From assembly GCF_900187375.1 (NCBI RefSeq), contig NZ_FYEW01000001.1, positions 682,001-746,000 on the forward strand: 64,000 nt of DNA, in the 5' to 3' direction. Under the pieces are notes generated by a model, which did not search any database, was not told the origin of the DNA, and saw nothing but the letters and a program-made list of their open reading frames with translations. This document shows, in pieces, positions 34,236 through 43,501 of this stretch. The stretch comes from Hymenobacter gelipurpurascens. GTDB lineage: Bacteria > Bacteroidota > Bacteroidia > Cytophagales > Hymenobacteraceae. Position 1 is the first letter of the stretch. Each line of letters opens with the position of its first letter. The translations under genes were made by a program, and so were the position numbers.

Positions 34236-36179
34236 GTGCGTCCGTTGCTGCTGCTTGTACTGCTGCTAGGCCTCTGGCCCGCGGCCCAGGCCCAGATCGT
34301 CGACGACTCCACGAAAAACCGCTACGGCGCGCACACCACGTTTATTCTGCGCGAGTCTAACCTGATGCGGGGCGATACGGTAGGCCAGATCATCGACAGT
34401 ACTCTCACGCGGCTGCCCCAAAACCGCTATTGGGTGCATGATAGCGCCTTTTATCAGGACCTGGGCAACTTCGGTACCGCCTCCCGGCACTTGCTTTGGG
34501 AGCCAAACGGGCAGCTAGGTGCCCGCCTGGGCCGCAATGCGTTTGACCGCTATGCGCGCGATGCCTCCAATATTCCCTACTACGATACCCGCTCGCCCTA
34601 CACATTCTTCCGCTTCAACCAGGGAAACCCTTACGAGCAGATTTTTGAGCTGTCGTATGCCCGCAGCATCAAGAAAGCAGTTAACGTAGGCTTTGCTTTT
34701 GAGCGATTTGGCTCGAACAAAATTCTGGCCGTCAGCAATCCGCGTGCTGGTCAGGTAGAGCATACCAACTTCCTGCTGTTTCTGCGCTACCAGAACAAGA
34801 ACGACCGGTATCATCTGATGACCAACTTCTCCACGGCCCGCCACCGCGCCGCTGAGCAAGGCGGAATTGTGGTGCAGCCTGAAGATATTCGGGATGATGG
34901 GAGTGTTAATCTGAAGCAATCATTTGATTACGGAGATGAAGAAGTACGGCTGGTAGGTGCCATCAACCGCGATGATCGGGACCGTTTCCGGCTGGCCCAT
35001 ACCTACCGTCTGATCGGGCGCGGCCTCACGGCCTACCATGTAGCCGACTGGAGTCGCCAGCAGAACAAGTACACCGATGATCAGCTGCTGAACACCAGCA
35101 CTGGCCTACCGCGCTACGACCTTCGCAAGCACAGCACTACCATTACGGACGACCGTGCCGATTACCGGCAATTTGAGAACACGGTAGGCGTGATGGGGAA
35201 TACTCCTTCAGTGGCCTACCGTCTCTACGGAAAAGTCCGAAACTATAAACTGGAGTCCCGAGTTCGGAAAGACGATACAGATCTTGGCTTTACACGGGAG
35301 GAGTTGCAATACACCCAGAACGATGGCCCTCAGCTTTTCCTGGGCGGAACGGCAGCGTTCCGCTACAAGCAGTTTGCCATCGAGGCAGCTGGCGAAGTGA
35401 AAGTGCCAGGTAAGTTCAAAGAAATCATACAGATAGATCAGACAGAATACCGGTTTACAGGATTGGCCCGCTTAGGCCCTCTGTCCGGTGAACTGCTCTT
35501 CACCGGCTACTCGCCGACCCTTACTCAGCAGCGCCTCGAGGGAAACCATTTTAGCTGGGACAATACCACCAGCGCTACAGAATTTAGCAATACCCAAGTT
35601 CAGCAGGCACGTGTACTGATAAACCAGAAACTAGGTAATCAATACCTGCAACTAGTTGGTACAGCGGCAAATATTACCGGCCTGGTATACTACAATGAGC
35701 AAGCGGTGCCTGCCCAGCTAGATGATGAGCGCCAGGTGCTAAGTATTATGGCCCGGCATCGGTTCAACGTAGGCCACTTCTTTATGGATAATCAAGCTAC
35801 CTATACTAAGGTGACGGGTGGCACCATAGGCCTGCAAATTCCAGAGCTGGTAGGAGAGTCGCGGCTATACTATCAAGGGTATGTGTTCAAGAAAGCCTTG
35901 TTAGGGCAGGTTGGCGTACAGACATACTTCCAGTCTCGCTGGCAGCCCTATGATTACAGCCCCAGCACGCAGCAGTTCTTTATTCAGGACCACTTTACTA
36001 TCCGCAACACACCCATTGCCGATGCCTTCGTGAGTGCCGATATCAAGACGCTGAGCATCTTCTTCAAGATGGCCTACATCAACCAGTTCCTGCCGCAGTC
36101 GGGCTACTTTACTACGCCGTATTACACAGGCCTGCCGCGCCGGCTGCAGTTTGGTATTCGGTGGCAGTTTTTCAATTAA
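34236..36179 (+). CDS. Putative outer-membrane porin (PF14121-like)
   Basis: 647 residues if started at GTG 34236, which gives an ideal signal peptide (MRPLLLLVLLLGLWPAAQAQ) and lies 45 bases after a TACCTTTG box. The frame itself opens at a TTG at 34173, overlapping lpxK by eight bases, which would put 21 extra residues before the signal. The mature part is rich in beta strands ending in aromatic residues, with a closing strand GLPRRLQFGIRWQFFN that ends in Phe-Asn in the manner of outer-membrane barrels. Segments such as TFFRFNQGNPYEQIFELSYARSI match the Bacteroidota putative porin family. The solute is unknown. Confidence 0.85.
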   Translation: MRPLLLLVLLLGLWPAAQAQIVDDSTKNRYGAHTTFILRESNLMRGDTVGQIIDSTLTRLPQNRYWVHDSAFYQDLGNFGTASRHLLWEPNGQLGARLGRNAFDRYARDASNIPYYDTRSPYTFFRFNQGNPYEQIFELSYARSIKKAVNVGFAFERFGSNKILAVSNPRAGQVEHTNFLLFLRYQNKNDRYHLMTNFSTARHRAAEQGGIVVQPEDIRDDGSVNLKQSFDYGDEEVRLVGAINRDDRDRFRLAHTYRLIGRGLTAYHVADWSRQQNKYTDDQLLNTSTGLPRYDLRKHSTTITDDRADYRQFENTVGVMGNTPSVAYRLYGKVRNYKLESRVRKDDTDLGFTREELQYTQNDGPQLFLGGTAAFRYKQFAIEAAGEVKVPGKFKEIIQIDQTEYRFTGLARLGPLSGELLFTGYSPTLTQQRLEGNHFSWDNTTSATEFSNTQVQQARVLINQKLGNQYLQLVGTAANITGLVYYNEQAVPAQLDDERQVLSIMARHRFNVGHFFMDNQATYTKVTGGTIGLQIPELVGESRLYYQGYVFKKALLGQVGVQTYFQSRWQPYDYSPSTQQFFIQDHFTIRNTPIADAFVSADIKTLSIFFKMAYINQFLPQSGYFTTPYYTGLPRRLQFGIRWQFFN

Positions 36180-36266
36180 TGCTGCGCTAGGCCACTCTAA
36201 GAAGTGAGTTGTTACGAAAGCAGTTGGCTGGCCTCCGTCGCCATTTAATAAGTCGCTTTGCCCGTC

Positions 36267-36875
36267 ATGGAAACCGAAGGAAAAGAAAAGACCATCCTAA
36301 AGCTCAAGCTCAACACCGATCCGCGGTGGGTAGATATTGCCAGCAAGAACATCGAAGATATTCTGGTTGACCACGCTTACTGCGAGCAGAAGGCCGCCAG
36401 CACCGGAATCAGCCTCATCGTGAAATACCCCGAAAAAACCCGGCTGGTAGATGAGCTAACCATGCTGGTAGCGGAGGAGTGGGCCCACTTCGAGCGGGTG
36501 CTGCTGGAGCTGCGCAAGCGTGGCCACGAGCTGGGCCGCCCGCGCCGCGATGAGTACGTGGTGCAGCTAATGGCCCACGTACGCAAGGGCGGTGCCCGCG
36601 AGCGGCAGCTAATGGATCAGTTGCTGGTAAGTGCTTTGATAGAGGCTCGTAGCTGCGAAAGGTTCAAGCTTTTGTGGAAGCATATTCCTGACCCCGAGCT
36701 ATCGAAATTCTACTACGAGTTGATGGTCTCGGAAGCGGGTCATTTCGTGAGCTACGTGGACTTGGCCAAGGAATACTGCGACCCAAAAGTGGTGGAAGTA
36801 CGCCTGCAGGAGCTGCTGAAGATCGAAGGTGAAATCGTAACTAACCTGCCCGTCCGCGACGACCGGATGCATTAA
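36267..36875 (+). CDS. miaE: tRNA-(ms2io6A) hydroxylase
   Basis: 202 residues from the ATG at 36267 (METEGKEKTILKLKLNTDPRW); a TTG at 36258 would add three residues. The di-iron ferritin-like motifs are DHAYCEQKAAS (about 36-46), LVAEEWAHFERVL (about 67-79), EARSCERFKLL (about 128-138) and MVSEAGHFVSYV (about 159-170), with Glu and His ligands in place. It hydroxylates the isopentenyl group of ms2i6A37, the product of MiaB encoded at 24291-25754. O2-dependent, so it signals an aerobic lifestyle. Confidence 0.95.
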   Translation: METEGKEKTILKLKLNTDPRWVDIASKNIEDILVDHAYCEQKAASTGISLIVKYPEKTRLVDELTMLVAEEWAHFERVLLELRKRGHELGRPRRDEYVVQLMAHVRKGGARERQLMDQLLVSALIEARSCERFKLLWKHIPDPELSKFYYELMVSEAGHFVSYVDLAKEYCDPKVVEVRLQELLKIEGEIVTNLPVRDDRMH

Positions 36876-36891
36876 CCTCTGAGGAGGCTGC

Positions 36892-38028
36892 TCAGGGTTT
36901 GTAGGCCTCTAGGGCAGGTTGCGCCTTGTTCGTGAAATCGAACAGCGCCTGGTTTTCCCAACTGGAGCCGGTAGTACCTGATGCTGCTACCCAATCAGGA
37001 GCCCAGTAGCAAAAGCCGATACCGCGCTTATTGCGCAGGCCCGCCACGCGGCGGCGCAGCTCCAGCAGAAAGGCCCGCTGGCCCTCAGGAGTAGCCGCAT
37101 AGCCGGGCATGAGCTGGCCGGCGTCGCCGATGATGTTGTTGGTGTTGTCTTTCCACTGCAGCGTGAAAGGATAGGCCGTTTCTACCACCAGCACGTCCTT
37201 ATCAAACTGCACAATCAGGCTGTTGAGGCGCTGCTCCATTTCTTCGAAGGTGCGCCCGTGGTATAACGGGTAGTAGGAAATGCCTTGCACATCGTAGCGG
37301 ACGTTGTACTGCTGCAGGTGCCCGAAAAAGTAAGCAGCATCGGCCGTGCCCGCGTAGTGCAGCACCGTCCGGATAGTATGCTGCGGGTCCTCATCCGCTA
37401 CCGCCGAAAGGCCGCTATTGAGTAGCGCCGCGAAGGCGGGCCAGCTGGTTTCGTTGTTGAGCTTTCCCTGGGGCCAGAGCATGCCGCTGTTAATCTCATT
37501 CCCGATCTGGACCAGATCAGGGGAGGCTTGCGCTTTTTGCAATACCTGTAGCACGCGCCGCGTGTACCGATATACGCTATCCTGAAGCACGGTAGCGCTG
37601 AGGCCCTGCCAGGCCTTGGGCGTTGGTTGCTGGCTGGGGTCGGCCCAGGAGTCAGCGTAATGAATATCGAGTAGCAGTTTGGCGCCTGCCTGTTTTACGC
37701 GTTTGGCATAGGCTACTACTTCCGGTAGGCCACTGTGGCCATCGGGGGGAGTGTGCCAGAGCCGCAGACGCACCAGATTGGCACCCTGCTGCTGAAAAAT
37801 AGCAAGTGTTGGAGCCGGTTGGCTGGCCGCGTCCGTGAACTTACTGCCAGCAGCTTCCAGCTGCGGCGAGAAGGAAAGGTCTACACCTCGGTAAAGGATG
37901 GGGGCCAGCGCTGGCTCCTGTACGGGCTGTGGCACAGAGGGAGAATCCTTGCCGCAGCCCATTATCAGGCCACTACTGAGCACTAGGAATGCCACAGTAC
38001 GTACCTGCGCCACGAAAGAATATTGCAT
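36892..38028 (-). CDS. GH53 arabinogalactan endo-1,4-beta-galactanase, lipoprotein
   Basis: 378 residues. A lipoprotein signal (VLSSGLIMGCGKD, cysteine at about 25) is followed by the GH53 TIM barrel: GVDLSFSPQLEAAG (about 49-62), LVRLRLWHTP, LLLDIHYADSWADPSQQPTPKAW, the acid/base glutamate in QIGNEINSGMLWP (about 176-188) and the nucleophile glutamate in VLVVETAYPFTLQW (about 272-285). It cuts beta-1,4-galactan in plant pectin side chains at the cell surface. Its neighbour is a GH2 enzyme on the same strand, so together they may release and cut galactose. Confidence 0.93.
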   Translation of the reverse strand: MQYSFVAQVRTVAFLVLSSGLIMGCGKDSPSVPQPVQEPALAPILYRGVDLSFSPQLEAAGSKFTDAASQPAPTLAIFQQQGANLVRLRLWHTPPDGHSGLPEVVAYAKRVKQAGAKLLLDIHYADSWADPSQQPTPKAWQGLSATVLQDSVYRYTRRVLQVLQKAQASPDLVQIGNEINSGMLWPQGKLNNETSWPAFAALLNSGLSAVADEDPQHTIRTVLHYAGTADAAYFFGHLQQYNVRYDVQGISYYPLYHGRTFEEMEQRLNSLIVQFDKDVLVVETAYPFTLQWKDNTNNIIGDAGQLMPGYAATPEGQRAFLLELRRRVAGLRNKRGIGFCYWAPDWVAASGTTGSSWENQALFDFTNKAQPALEAYKP

Positions 38029-38092
38029 ATTAAGCGGCCCCTGGGCCCAGAAAGGATCTGTTTTCTACCCGCAAGATAGGCAGTACAGTGGC

Positions 38093-39955
38093 CTAGGCTG
38101 TCGGTTTCTCCGGATTTGGTATCTGCCTGGAGTTCAGTAGGCCAGCCGGTACGCTTAGCTCGCCGGTATGAAAATCGAGGAGGCCGTTGCGCTCATCCTC
38201 AATATTGGTGGCCTGGGTGTACACGTCGCCGGCAATATCGCGCTGGCGGAGCTCCTGCTTGAAGGCCCGGATGTTGTTGGCACGGGATTCCGCATCCTGC
38301 GGTCCGCCATAGTCGGGGAAGCCGAAGCCGCCCCATTCGCTCACCAGCAATGGCACCTGGCGGCGGTAGAAGAATGGGTCGCCCACGACCAATGGAAAGG
38401 CTGCGGTGCCTTCCATTTCACCGTGCGTCAGGCGGTCAAGTAGTTCCTTCCAGCGGTTTAGGTCGGGGGTGTACAGGTGAGCCGTGAGCAGGTCTGATTT
38501 CAGGCGACCTTCCCAGGAAATGTGATGCCAGCCATCGTTATCAACCACCAGAAACTGCGGATACTTGATCTGCATGTAGTGGTACATATCCACTATGTAC
38601 TGGCGCGTTTCCTTGTTGGTGGCAATGTCCTGGGCGCCCCAGTCCTCATTATAGAGGCTCCAGATAACCACGGAAGGGTGCGTTTCAATCAGCTCGACCA
38701 TGCGCAGCAGCTCGGCGCGGTGGTTGGCGCGGCTGCGGGCGGTGGAGCTGTGCGGACTCGGTACCTCTACCCAGAGCAATAGGCCTAGCTCATCGGCCAG
38801 GTTATAGATACGCGGGTCTACGCCGGCAATATGCACGCGCACCAGGTTGCAACCCAGCTCTTTCATGGCGTACATGTGCCGCTGGGTTTCCTCAAACGTA
38901 GCCGTACCGGGCTGATACAGAATGCCATCCAAATAGGTAGGCTCGTTGTTTAGATACACGAAACGGCCCCGGGCTTCAATCTTGCGCAAGCCAAAATGGG
39001 CTTCTATTTTCGCTTCGTAGCCGTTGGCGTCGATTAGGCTGGCATCGAGGCGGTACAGATTGGGAGCATCCGGCGACCATAGCTGGGCCCCTGGCACTTC
39101 CAGCACCACGCGCTGACGACTTTGCCCGACGGGAAGCTGTAGCGGAAAATCGGATGTAGCAATGGGCGCCGAAGAGGCCGGCGCTGAGCGTTCAAACACC
39201 CGAATGCGCACCGTGTACGCCCCGGCGTCATGAATGCGCATGGTTAGGTTGAAGCGCACGAGTTGGTCTTCCACAATGCTGACCACGCCCACGCGCGAGC
39301 GGAGTCGGTTGCGCTCCACCATTTCCAGCCACACACTCCGGACGGCGCCCGTGTAGGTCTGGTACCAGATGCCGCCGCGCTTGTACACGTGCGACTCCTG
39401 TTTGCCGCGGGGCGTTTCGGCATCCATCGTGTCGGCAATCCGGACGGTGAGGCGGTTAGTGGGCTTCAGTAGCTCTTCCGGTAGCTCATAAGTGAAGGAG
39501 GTGTACTCTCCATAATGCACCTCTTCGCCTTCAATAGTGCTGAGCTGAATGCCGTTCAGCCACACGCGGGTTTCGTAGCCGCATGCGCCAAACGTAATCT
39601 GGAGCATAGAGCCGGTTTCTTTTTCGTCGCGGGCCGGAAGCGTAAACTCCCGCTCGTACCAGGCTACCACCTTGTCATTCCAAAGAGAAGGCCCACTGAA
39701 CCCTTTTGCCTCGGCCATGTGCTCTTCCACGGAACCGGGCCATTGGGCCGTTTGCTCGTAGGAGTAGCCTAGCGCCCAGTTTTGCGCAATACCTACATCT
39801 TCCAGATCAAGCGCAAACCGCCATTCGCCGTCCAGCAGCAGGTAGTTGTTCATGCGCAAGACAGCGCGCGGCAGTGGGTTGGAGATAGGCTCAGCAGGTT
39901 GCACGATTTCGGTCGTGCTGGTAGAGAGACTATAGTTAGGATGGTCGGCGTTCAT
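38093..39955 (-). CDS. Glycoside hydrolase family 2 protein
   Basis: 620 residues from MNADHPNYSLST. The order is GH2 sugar-binding domain (LLLDGEWRFALDLEDVGIAQNW..., WYEREFTLPARD), immunoglobulin-like domain, then TIM barrel with the acid/base glutamate in VIWSLYNEDWG (about 435-445) and the nucleophile glutamate in PLLVSEWGGFGFPDYGG (about 550-566). No signal peptide is seen, so it is probably cytoplasmic, or exported by another path. Beta-galactosidase, beta-glucuronidase or beta-mannosidase activity are all possible; the GH53 neighbour favours galactose. The frame continues to 40180, but the added part has no family match. Confidence 0.9.
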   Translation of the reverse strand: MNADHPNYSLSTSTTEIVQPAEPISNPLPRAVLRMNNYLLLDGEWRFALDLEDVGIAQNWALGYSYEQTAQWPGSVEEHMAEAKGFSGPSLWNDKVVAWYEREFTLPARDEKETGSMLQITFGACGYETRVWLNGIQLSTIEGEEVHYGEYTSFTYELPEELLKPTNRLTVRIADTMDAETPRGKQESHVYKRGGIWYQTYTGAVRSVWLEMVERNRLRSRVGVVSIVEDQLVRFNLTMRIHDAGAYTVRIRVFERSAPASSAPIATSDFPLQLPVGQSRQRVVLEVPGAQLWSPDAPNLYRLDASLIDANGYEAKIEAHFGLRKIEARGRFVYLNNEPTYLDGILYQPGTATFEETQRHMYAMKELGCNLVRVHIAGVDPRIYNLADELGLLLWVEVPSPHSSTARSRANHRAELLRMVELIETHPSVVIWSLYNEDWGAQDIATNKETRQYIVDMYHYMQIKYPQFLVVDNDGWHHISWEGRLKSDLLTAHLYTPDLNRWKELLDRLTHGEMEGTAAFPLVVGDPFFYRRQVPLLVSEWGGFGFPDYGGPQDAESRANNIRAFKQELRQRDIAGDVYTQATNIEDERNGLLDFHTGELSVPAGLLNSRQIPNPEKPTA

Positions 39956-40215
39956 GCAGAAACGAATGCGTAGCAGGATCAGAGAGACCGGGCAAAATGG
40001 GCCTACTGGAATAATACCAGCAGTTGAAGTGCCCGATAGGCCAAGTAAAGCTACTAACGTAGGTGCGGCGCAATTGGATAACCCGCGAGTTGAATTCCCC
40101 ACATACTCAGGGACGCCCAGAGTATAATCGGTGGACGATAGGAATATTTTATTGTAAAAAATTATAAACCACCTAGCCATTCTTATATTAGCTTTCCTGC
40201 TTTACACCGCTCCAC

Positions 40216-40692
40216 ATGAAAAGACTCCTACTGCAACAAGTTTTACTCGCAAGCTTTCTGGTTGCACCGCTACTGGCTGTAGGCCAGGCAGCTACACCCG
40301 TCAACACCGTTAACTTCTGCGGAGTCGACTTGTCGGCGCCGAACACCTGTACTTCGGAGTCAAAGTATCAGGTGAACTGCCAGGGCTACCGCCTGACGTG
40401 GATGTACCTGGATTATAAGATGATGCAGGACTTTCCAGAGCAGTTTGTGCGCCAGATTGAGAAGAAGCATAAGCACACGGAGCGCCAGCCCCTGGAGTGC
40501 TTTATCATGGATCAGCCTGCTAAAGGCTTCCGGGTGAGCTACCCCACAGAATCGGGCATGGCCTACGAACTGATAGCGTACGGCATTGCCAAAGGCCAGC
40601 CCGTTATGCTGCAGCTGACTATGGAAACCGACCCCGATAAAACCGCCCAGCTGCCGGAGCTGCCCCGCCAGATCCTGCGGCTTCCGAAATAA
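40216..40692 (+). CDS. Exported hypothetical protein
   Basis: 158 residues with a signal peptide (MKRLLLQQVLLASFLVAPLLAVGQA). The mature part has four cysteines (NFCGVDL, NTCTSES, VNCQGY, LECFIMD) that could form two disulfides. The rest is a mixed alpha/beta sequence without known motifs. It ends at a strong terminator and stands alone. A box TAGCTTTC (7 of 8 to TAnnTTTG) lies 19 bases before the ATG. Function unknown. Confidence 0.75.
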   Translation: MKRLLLQQVLLASFLVAPLLAVGQAATPVNTVNFCGVDLSAPNTCTSESKYQVNCQGYRLTWMYLDYKMMQDFPEQFVRQIEKKHKHTERQPLECFIMDQPAKGFRVSYPTESGMAYELIAYGIAKGQPVMLQLTMETDPDKTAQLPELPRQILRLPK

Positions 40693-40693
40693 C

Positions 40694-40730
40694 AAAAAGG
40701 CCCGGCTGTCTGCAGTCGGGCCTTTTTTGT
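40694..40730 (+). terminator. Terminator after the exported hypothetical gene
   Basis: AAAAAGGCCCG and CGGGCCTTTTTT form an 11-bp stem right after the stop codon; it can also act on the converging minus-strand gene. Confidence 0.85.
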
Positions 40731-40755
40731 GAAGCTTCTAGGCCACTTGAGTGGC

Positions 40756-42033
40756 CTAGGTTTTCTGCTTTTTCTTTTTGGCCGCCGGGAACAGGATGTT
40801 GTTCAGGATGAGGCGGTAACCAGGGGAGTTGGGGTGCAGCGCCAGGTCGGTGGGCTCTTCCTCTACAAGGTGCTGGTAGTCCTCGGGGTCGTGGCCGCCA
40901 TAGAAGGTCCAGGTGCCTTTGCCCAGCGTGCCGTGCATGTAGCGCACTTCGCCCGAGGCCTTATTCTCGCCCATAATTACCACATCGGGCTTTATCAATG
41001 GCTTGCGGAAGGCCGTGGTCTGGCCCATGAAGCCCTTGATGGTCCGCTCGTGGTTCTGGGTGAGCATGGTAGGTACGGGGTCGTACTTGGCCGAAAAGTT
41101 GAAGAGCTGGAAGTAATCGTTGTCTTCGTACACGCCGCGCTCGGCGGGCTGCATGTCAATATTGGAGTACTCGTACTCCAGCGGGTCGCGCTCCAGCTGG
41201 AAGTTCTGGAAAGCCAGGGTCCGGTTGAAGTTGAGCTTCTGCTGGGCCTGGGGGTCGGCGGGGTCGCCGTCGTACATTTCCGCCACCATATCTACGCCTA
41301 GGCCTGCCAGGGCAATATCGTAGGAGTCGGTGGCCGAGCACATGGCAAACATGAAGCCGCCGCCCGCAATAAACTCCTGCATTTTCACCGTCACGGCTCC
41401 TTTCATCTGGCTCACTTTCCCGAAGCCGTTGCGCTTGGCTGTAGCTTCGGCGTCGCGCTGCTGCTGCTGGTACCAGGGGCGGTAGCGGTAGTTGCGAAAA
41501 AACTTGCCGTACTCTCCCGTGAAATCTTCGTGGTGGAGGTGCAGCCAGTCGTATTTAGGCAGGTCGCCGCGCAGCACTTCGTCGTCATAAATCTGGGTAT
41601 AGGGAATTTCGGCGTAGGCCAGTACCATGGTCACGGCGTCGTCCCAGGGCTGCTTGCCTTTAGGCGTGTATACCGCAATCTTTGGCACTTTCTCCAGCTT
41701 CATCACATCCATGTTGGCGTTGGCATCGGCTATTTCGGAGAGGATGCCCGTGTACTGGGCTTCGCTGATCACTTGGTACGTGATGCCGCGTACGGCCAGC
41801 TCATTTTCAGCGCCTTGCACCACATTGCAGGCAAAGGAGCCTCCTTTGTAGTTCAGCAGCCAATCCACTTCCACCTGCTTGCCCAGCAGCCAGTAGGCCA
41901 CTCCGTAAGCTTTCAGATGTTCCTTCTGGCTCCCATCCATCGGGATGAGAATATGATTGGCCCAGGCGGCTGCCGGTTGCCCGAAAATGCTGGCCAGCAG
42001 CAGAAACAGAGCAAAAAGACGAGATATAGACAT
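40756..42033 (-). CDS. Exported protein of the family often mislabelled asparagine synthetase B
   Basis: 425 residues with a signal peptide (MSISRLFALFLLLASIFGQPAAAWA). Highly conserved-looking segments include HILIPMDGSQKEHLKAYGVAYW, VDWLLNYKGGSF, LPKYDWLHLHHEDFTGEYGKF, FMFAMCSATDSYDIAL and GTWTFYGGHDPEDYQH. It has neither the N-terminal glutaminase cysteine nor the PP-loop of asparagine synthetase, so that database name is not supported. GGHDPEDY and the MCSATDS region suggest a glutamine-amidotransferase-like fold with a cysteine in MCS, as in DUF4159-type proteins; this is an inference. Periplasmic; function unknown. Confidence 0.75.
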   Translation of the reverse strand: MSISRLFALFLLLASIFGQPAAAWANHILIPMDGSQKEHLKAYGVAYWLLGKQVEVDWLLNYKGGSFACNVVQGAENELAVRGITYQVISEAQYTGILSEIADANANMDVMKLEKVPKIAVYTPKGKQPWDDAVTMVLAYAEIPYTQIYDDEVLRGDLPKYDWLHLHHEDFTGEYGKFFRNYRYRPWYQQQQRDAEATAKRNGFGKVSQMKGAVTVKMQEFIAGGGFMFAMCSATDSYDIALAGLGVDMVAEMYDGDPADPQAQQKLNFNRTLAFQNFQLERDPLEYEYSNIDMQPAERGVYEDNDYFQLFNFSAKYDPVPTMLTQNHERTIKGFMGQTTAFRKPLIKPDVVIMGENKASGEVRYMHGTLGKGTWTFYGGHDPEDYQHLVEEEPTDLALHPNSPGYRLILNNILFPAAKKKKQKT

Positions 42034-42262
42034 ACGGAATGAGGGTGAGCAGTAGGGGTAGCCGCGTTGCGCAGAGCGGGGGCGCCACCAAATAAAGCGG
42101 GGCTATAAAGAGGAAAGCCACACCTTAATTTAAAGGTAACGAAACGGGCTGGGAGTTTAGCGCAAACCGGCTACCTTGCGGGACTAGCCCTTGCTGCCCT
42201 ACGGCTCCGCCGAACTGGTTGTGCCGGGTCGAATTTGGTTTCATTTGCTTGTTGCCGTCGCT

Positions 42263-43501
42263 ATGCATTTGCTGGAAAACATCAAAGAAGCGTTTCGTTC
42301 CATAAACAGCAATCTGCTGCGTACCGTCCTGACCGCCCTTATCGTGAGCATCGGCATCATGTCGCTGGTGGGTATCCTCACGGCTATTGATGCCATCAAA
42401 GCTTCGCTGAACCAGACATTTGCCAGCCTCGGGGCCAACTCCTTTGAAATCAAGGCCAAGGGCTATAACAACCGCTCCCGGCGCGGTGGTGTACAGCAGA
42501 AAACCTATCCGCCGCTTACCTATCTGCAGGCCAAGCAGTACAAGCAACAGGTAGCCAATGAGGCCAAGGTGGGCGTCTCCACCTTCATTGCGGGTGCCGT
42601 AGAAGTGAAGGCGGGCGGCGAAAAAACCAATCCCAATATGCAAGTGGTGGCCGGCGACGAAAACTACCTGCTTATCCAGAGCTATAACTTGGGCGCGGGT
42701 CGTTCTTTTTCGGCCGCAGAGCTGGAGAATGGCACCAACGTCGCCATTGTCGGCAGCGAAATCAAAGACAAGCTTTTTCCTAAGCAAAGCCCGCTCGATA
42801 AGTATATCTATATGCTGGGCCGCCGCTTTTTGGTGGTAGGCCAGTTGGAAAAAAGCGGCAGCACGATGGGCGGCGGCGGTGCCGACCGGCTCGTACTTAT
42901 TCCGCTGGAAACCGGCAACCAGATGCCCCGCCAGCGCGCCCTCACCTACGATATCAAAACGGCCACGCTCGACCCAGCCATGTTGAACTACATCACGGGC
43001 GAGGCTACCGGTATCATGCGCTCCGTGCGGCACGATGCCCTAGGCCAGGAGGATAGCTTCGAGGTAGAGCGCAGCGACTCGTTGGCGGGCAAGCTCGACT
43101 CTCTTTCCGGCAACCTGAAAATGGGTGGTTTTCTGGTGGGCTTCATCACGCTGCTGGGCGCCAGCATTGCCCTCATGAACATCATGATGGTGTCGGTTAC
43201 GGAGCGCACCCGCGAGATAGGTATCCGGAAAGCGCTTGGCGCCACGTCGCTCCAAATCCGGCAGCAGTTCCTGATTGAGGCCATTGTGATTTGCATGATG
43301 GGGGGCACACTGGGCATTGTGCTGGGCGTAGGCATGGGCAATGGCGTGTCGGCGCTGGTAGGCAGCGGTGCCTTCATTGTGCCGTGGCTCTGGATGATTA
43401 TTGGCCTGGTTATTTGCGTCACGGTAGGCCTGATTTCCGGCTATTACCCCGCCAGCAAAGCTGCCGGCCTCGACCCCATCGAGTCGTTGCGCTACGAGTA
43501 G
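42263..43501 (+). CDS. MacB-type ABC transporter permease
   Basis: 412 residues from [39 protein letters not shown]. The layout is one N-terminal membrane helix, a periplasmic MacB core (about 50-280), and three C-terminal helices ([21 protein letters not shown]..., [63 protein letters not shown]). [15 protein letters not shown] is the coupling loop that meets the ATPase. The partner ATPase is not adjacent. It probably moves lipoproteins, peptides or toxic compounds using force from a cytoplasmic ATPase rather than forming a pore. Confidence 0.92.
   Translation: MHLLENIKEAFRSINSNLLRTVLTALIVSIGIMSLVGILTAIDAIKASLNQTFASLGANSFEIKAKGYNNRSRRGGVQQKTYPPLTYLQAKQYKQQVANEAKVGVSTFIAGAVEVKAGGEKTNPNMQVVAGDENYLLIQSYNLGAGRSFSAAELENGTNVAIVGSEIKDKLFPKQSPLDKYIYMLGRRFLVVGQLEKSGSTMGGGGADRLVLIPLETGNQMPRQRALTYDIKTATLDPAMLNYITGEATGIMRSVRHDALGQEDSFEVERSDSLAGKLDSLSGNLKMGGFLVGFITLLGASIALMNIMMVSVTERTREIGIRKALGATSLQIRQQFLIEAIVICMMGGTLGIVLGVGMGNGVSALVGSGAFIVPWLWMIIGLVICVTVGLISGYYPASKAAGLDPIESLRYE

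Noticed and set aside
39956..40180. Upstream extension of the GH2 gene by 75 codons
   Set aside because: The added residues have no match to GH2 and cross likely promoter DNA.
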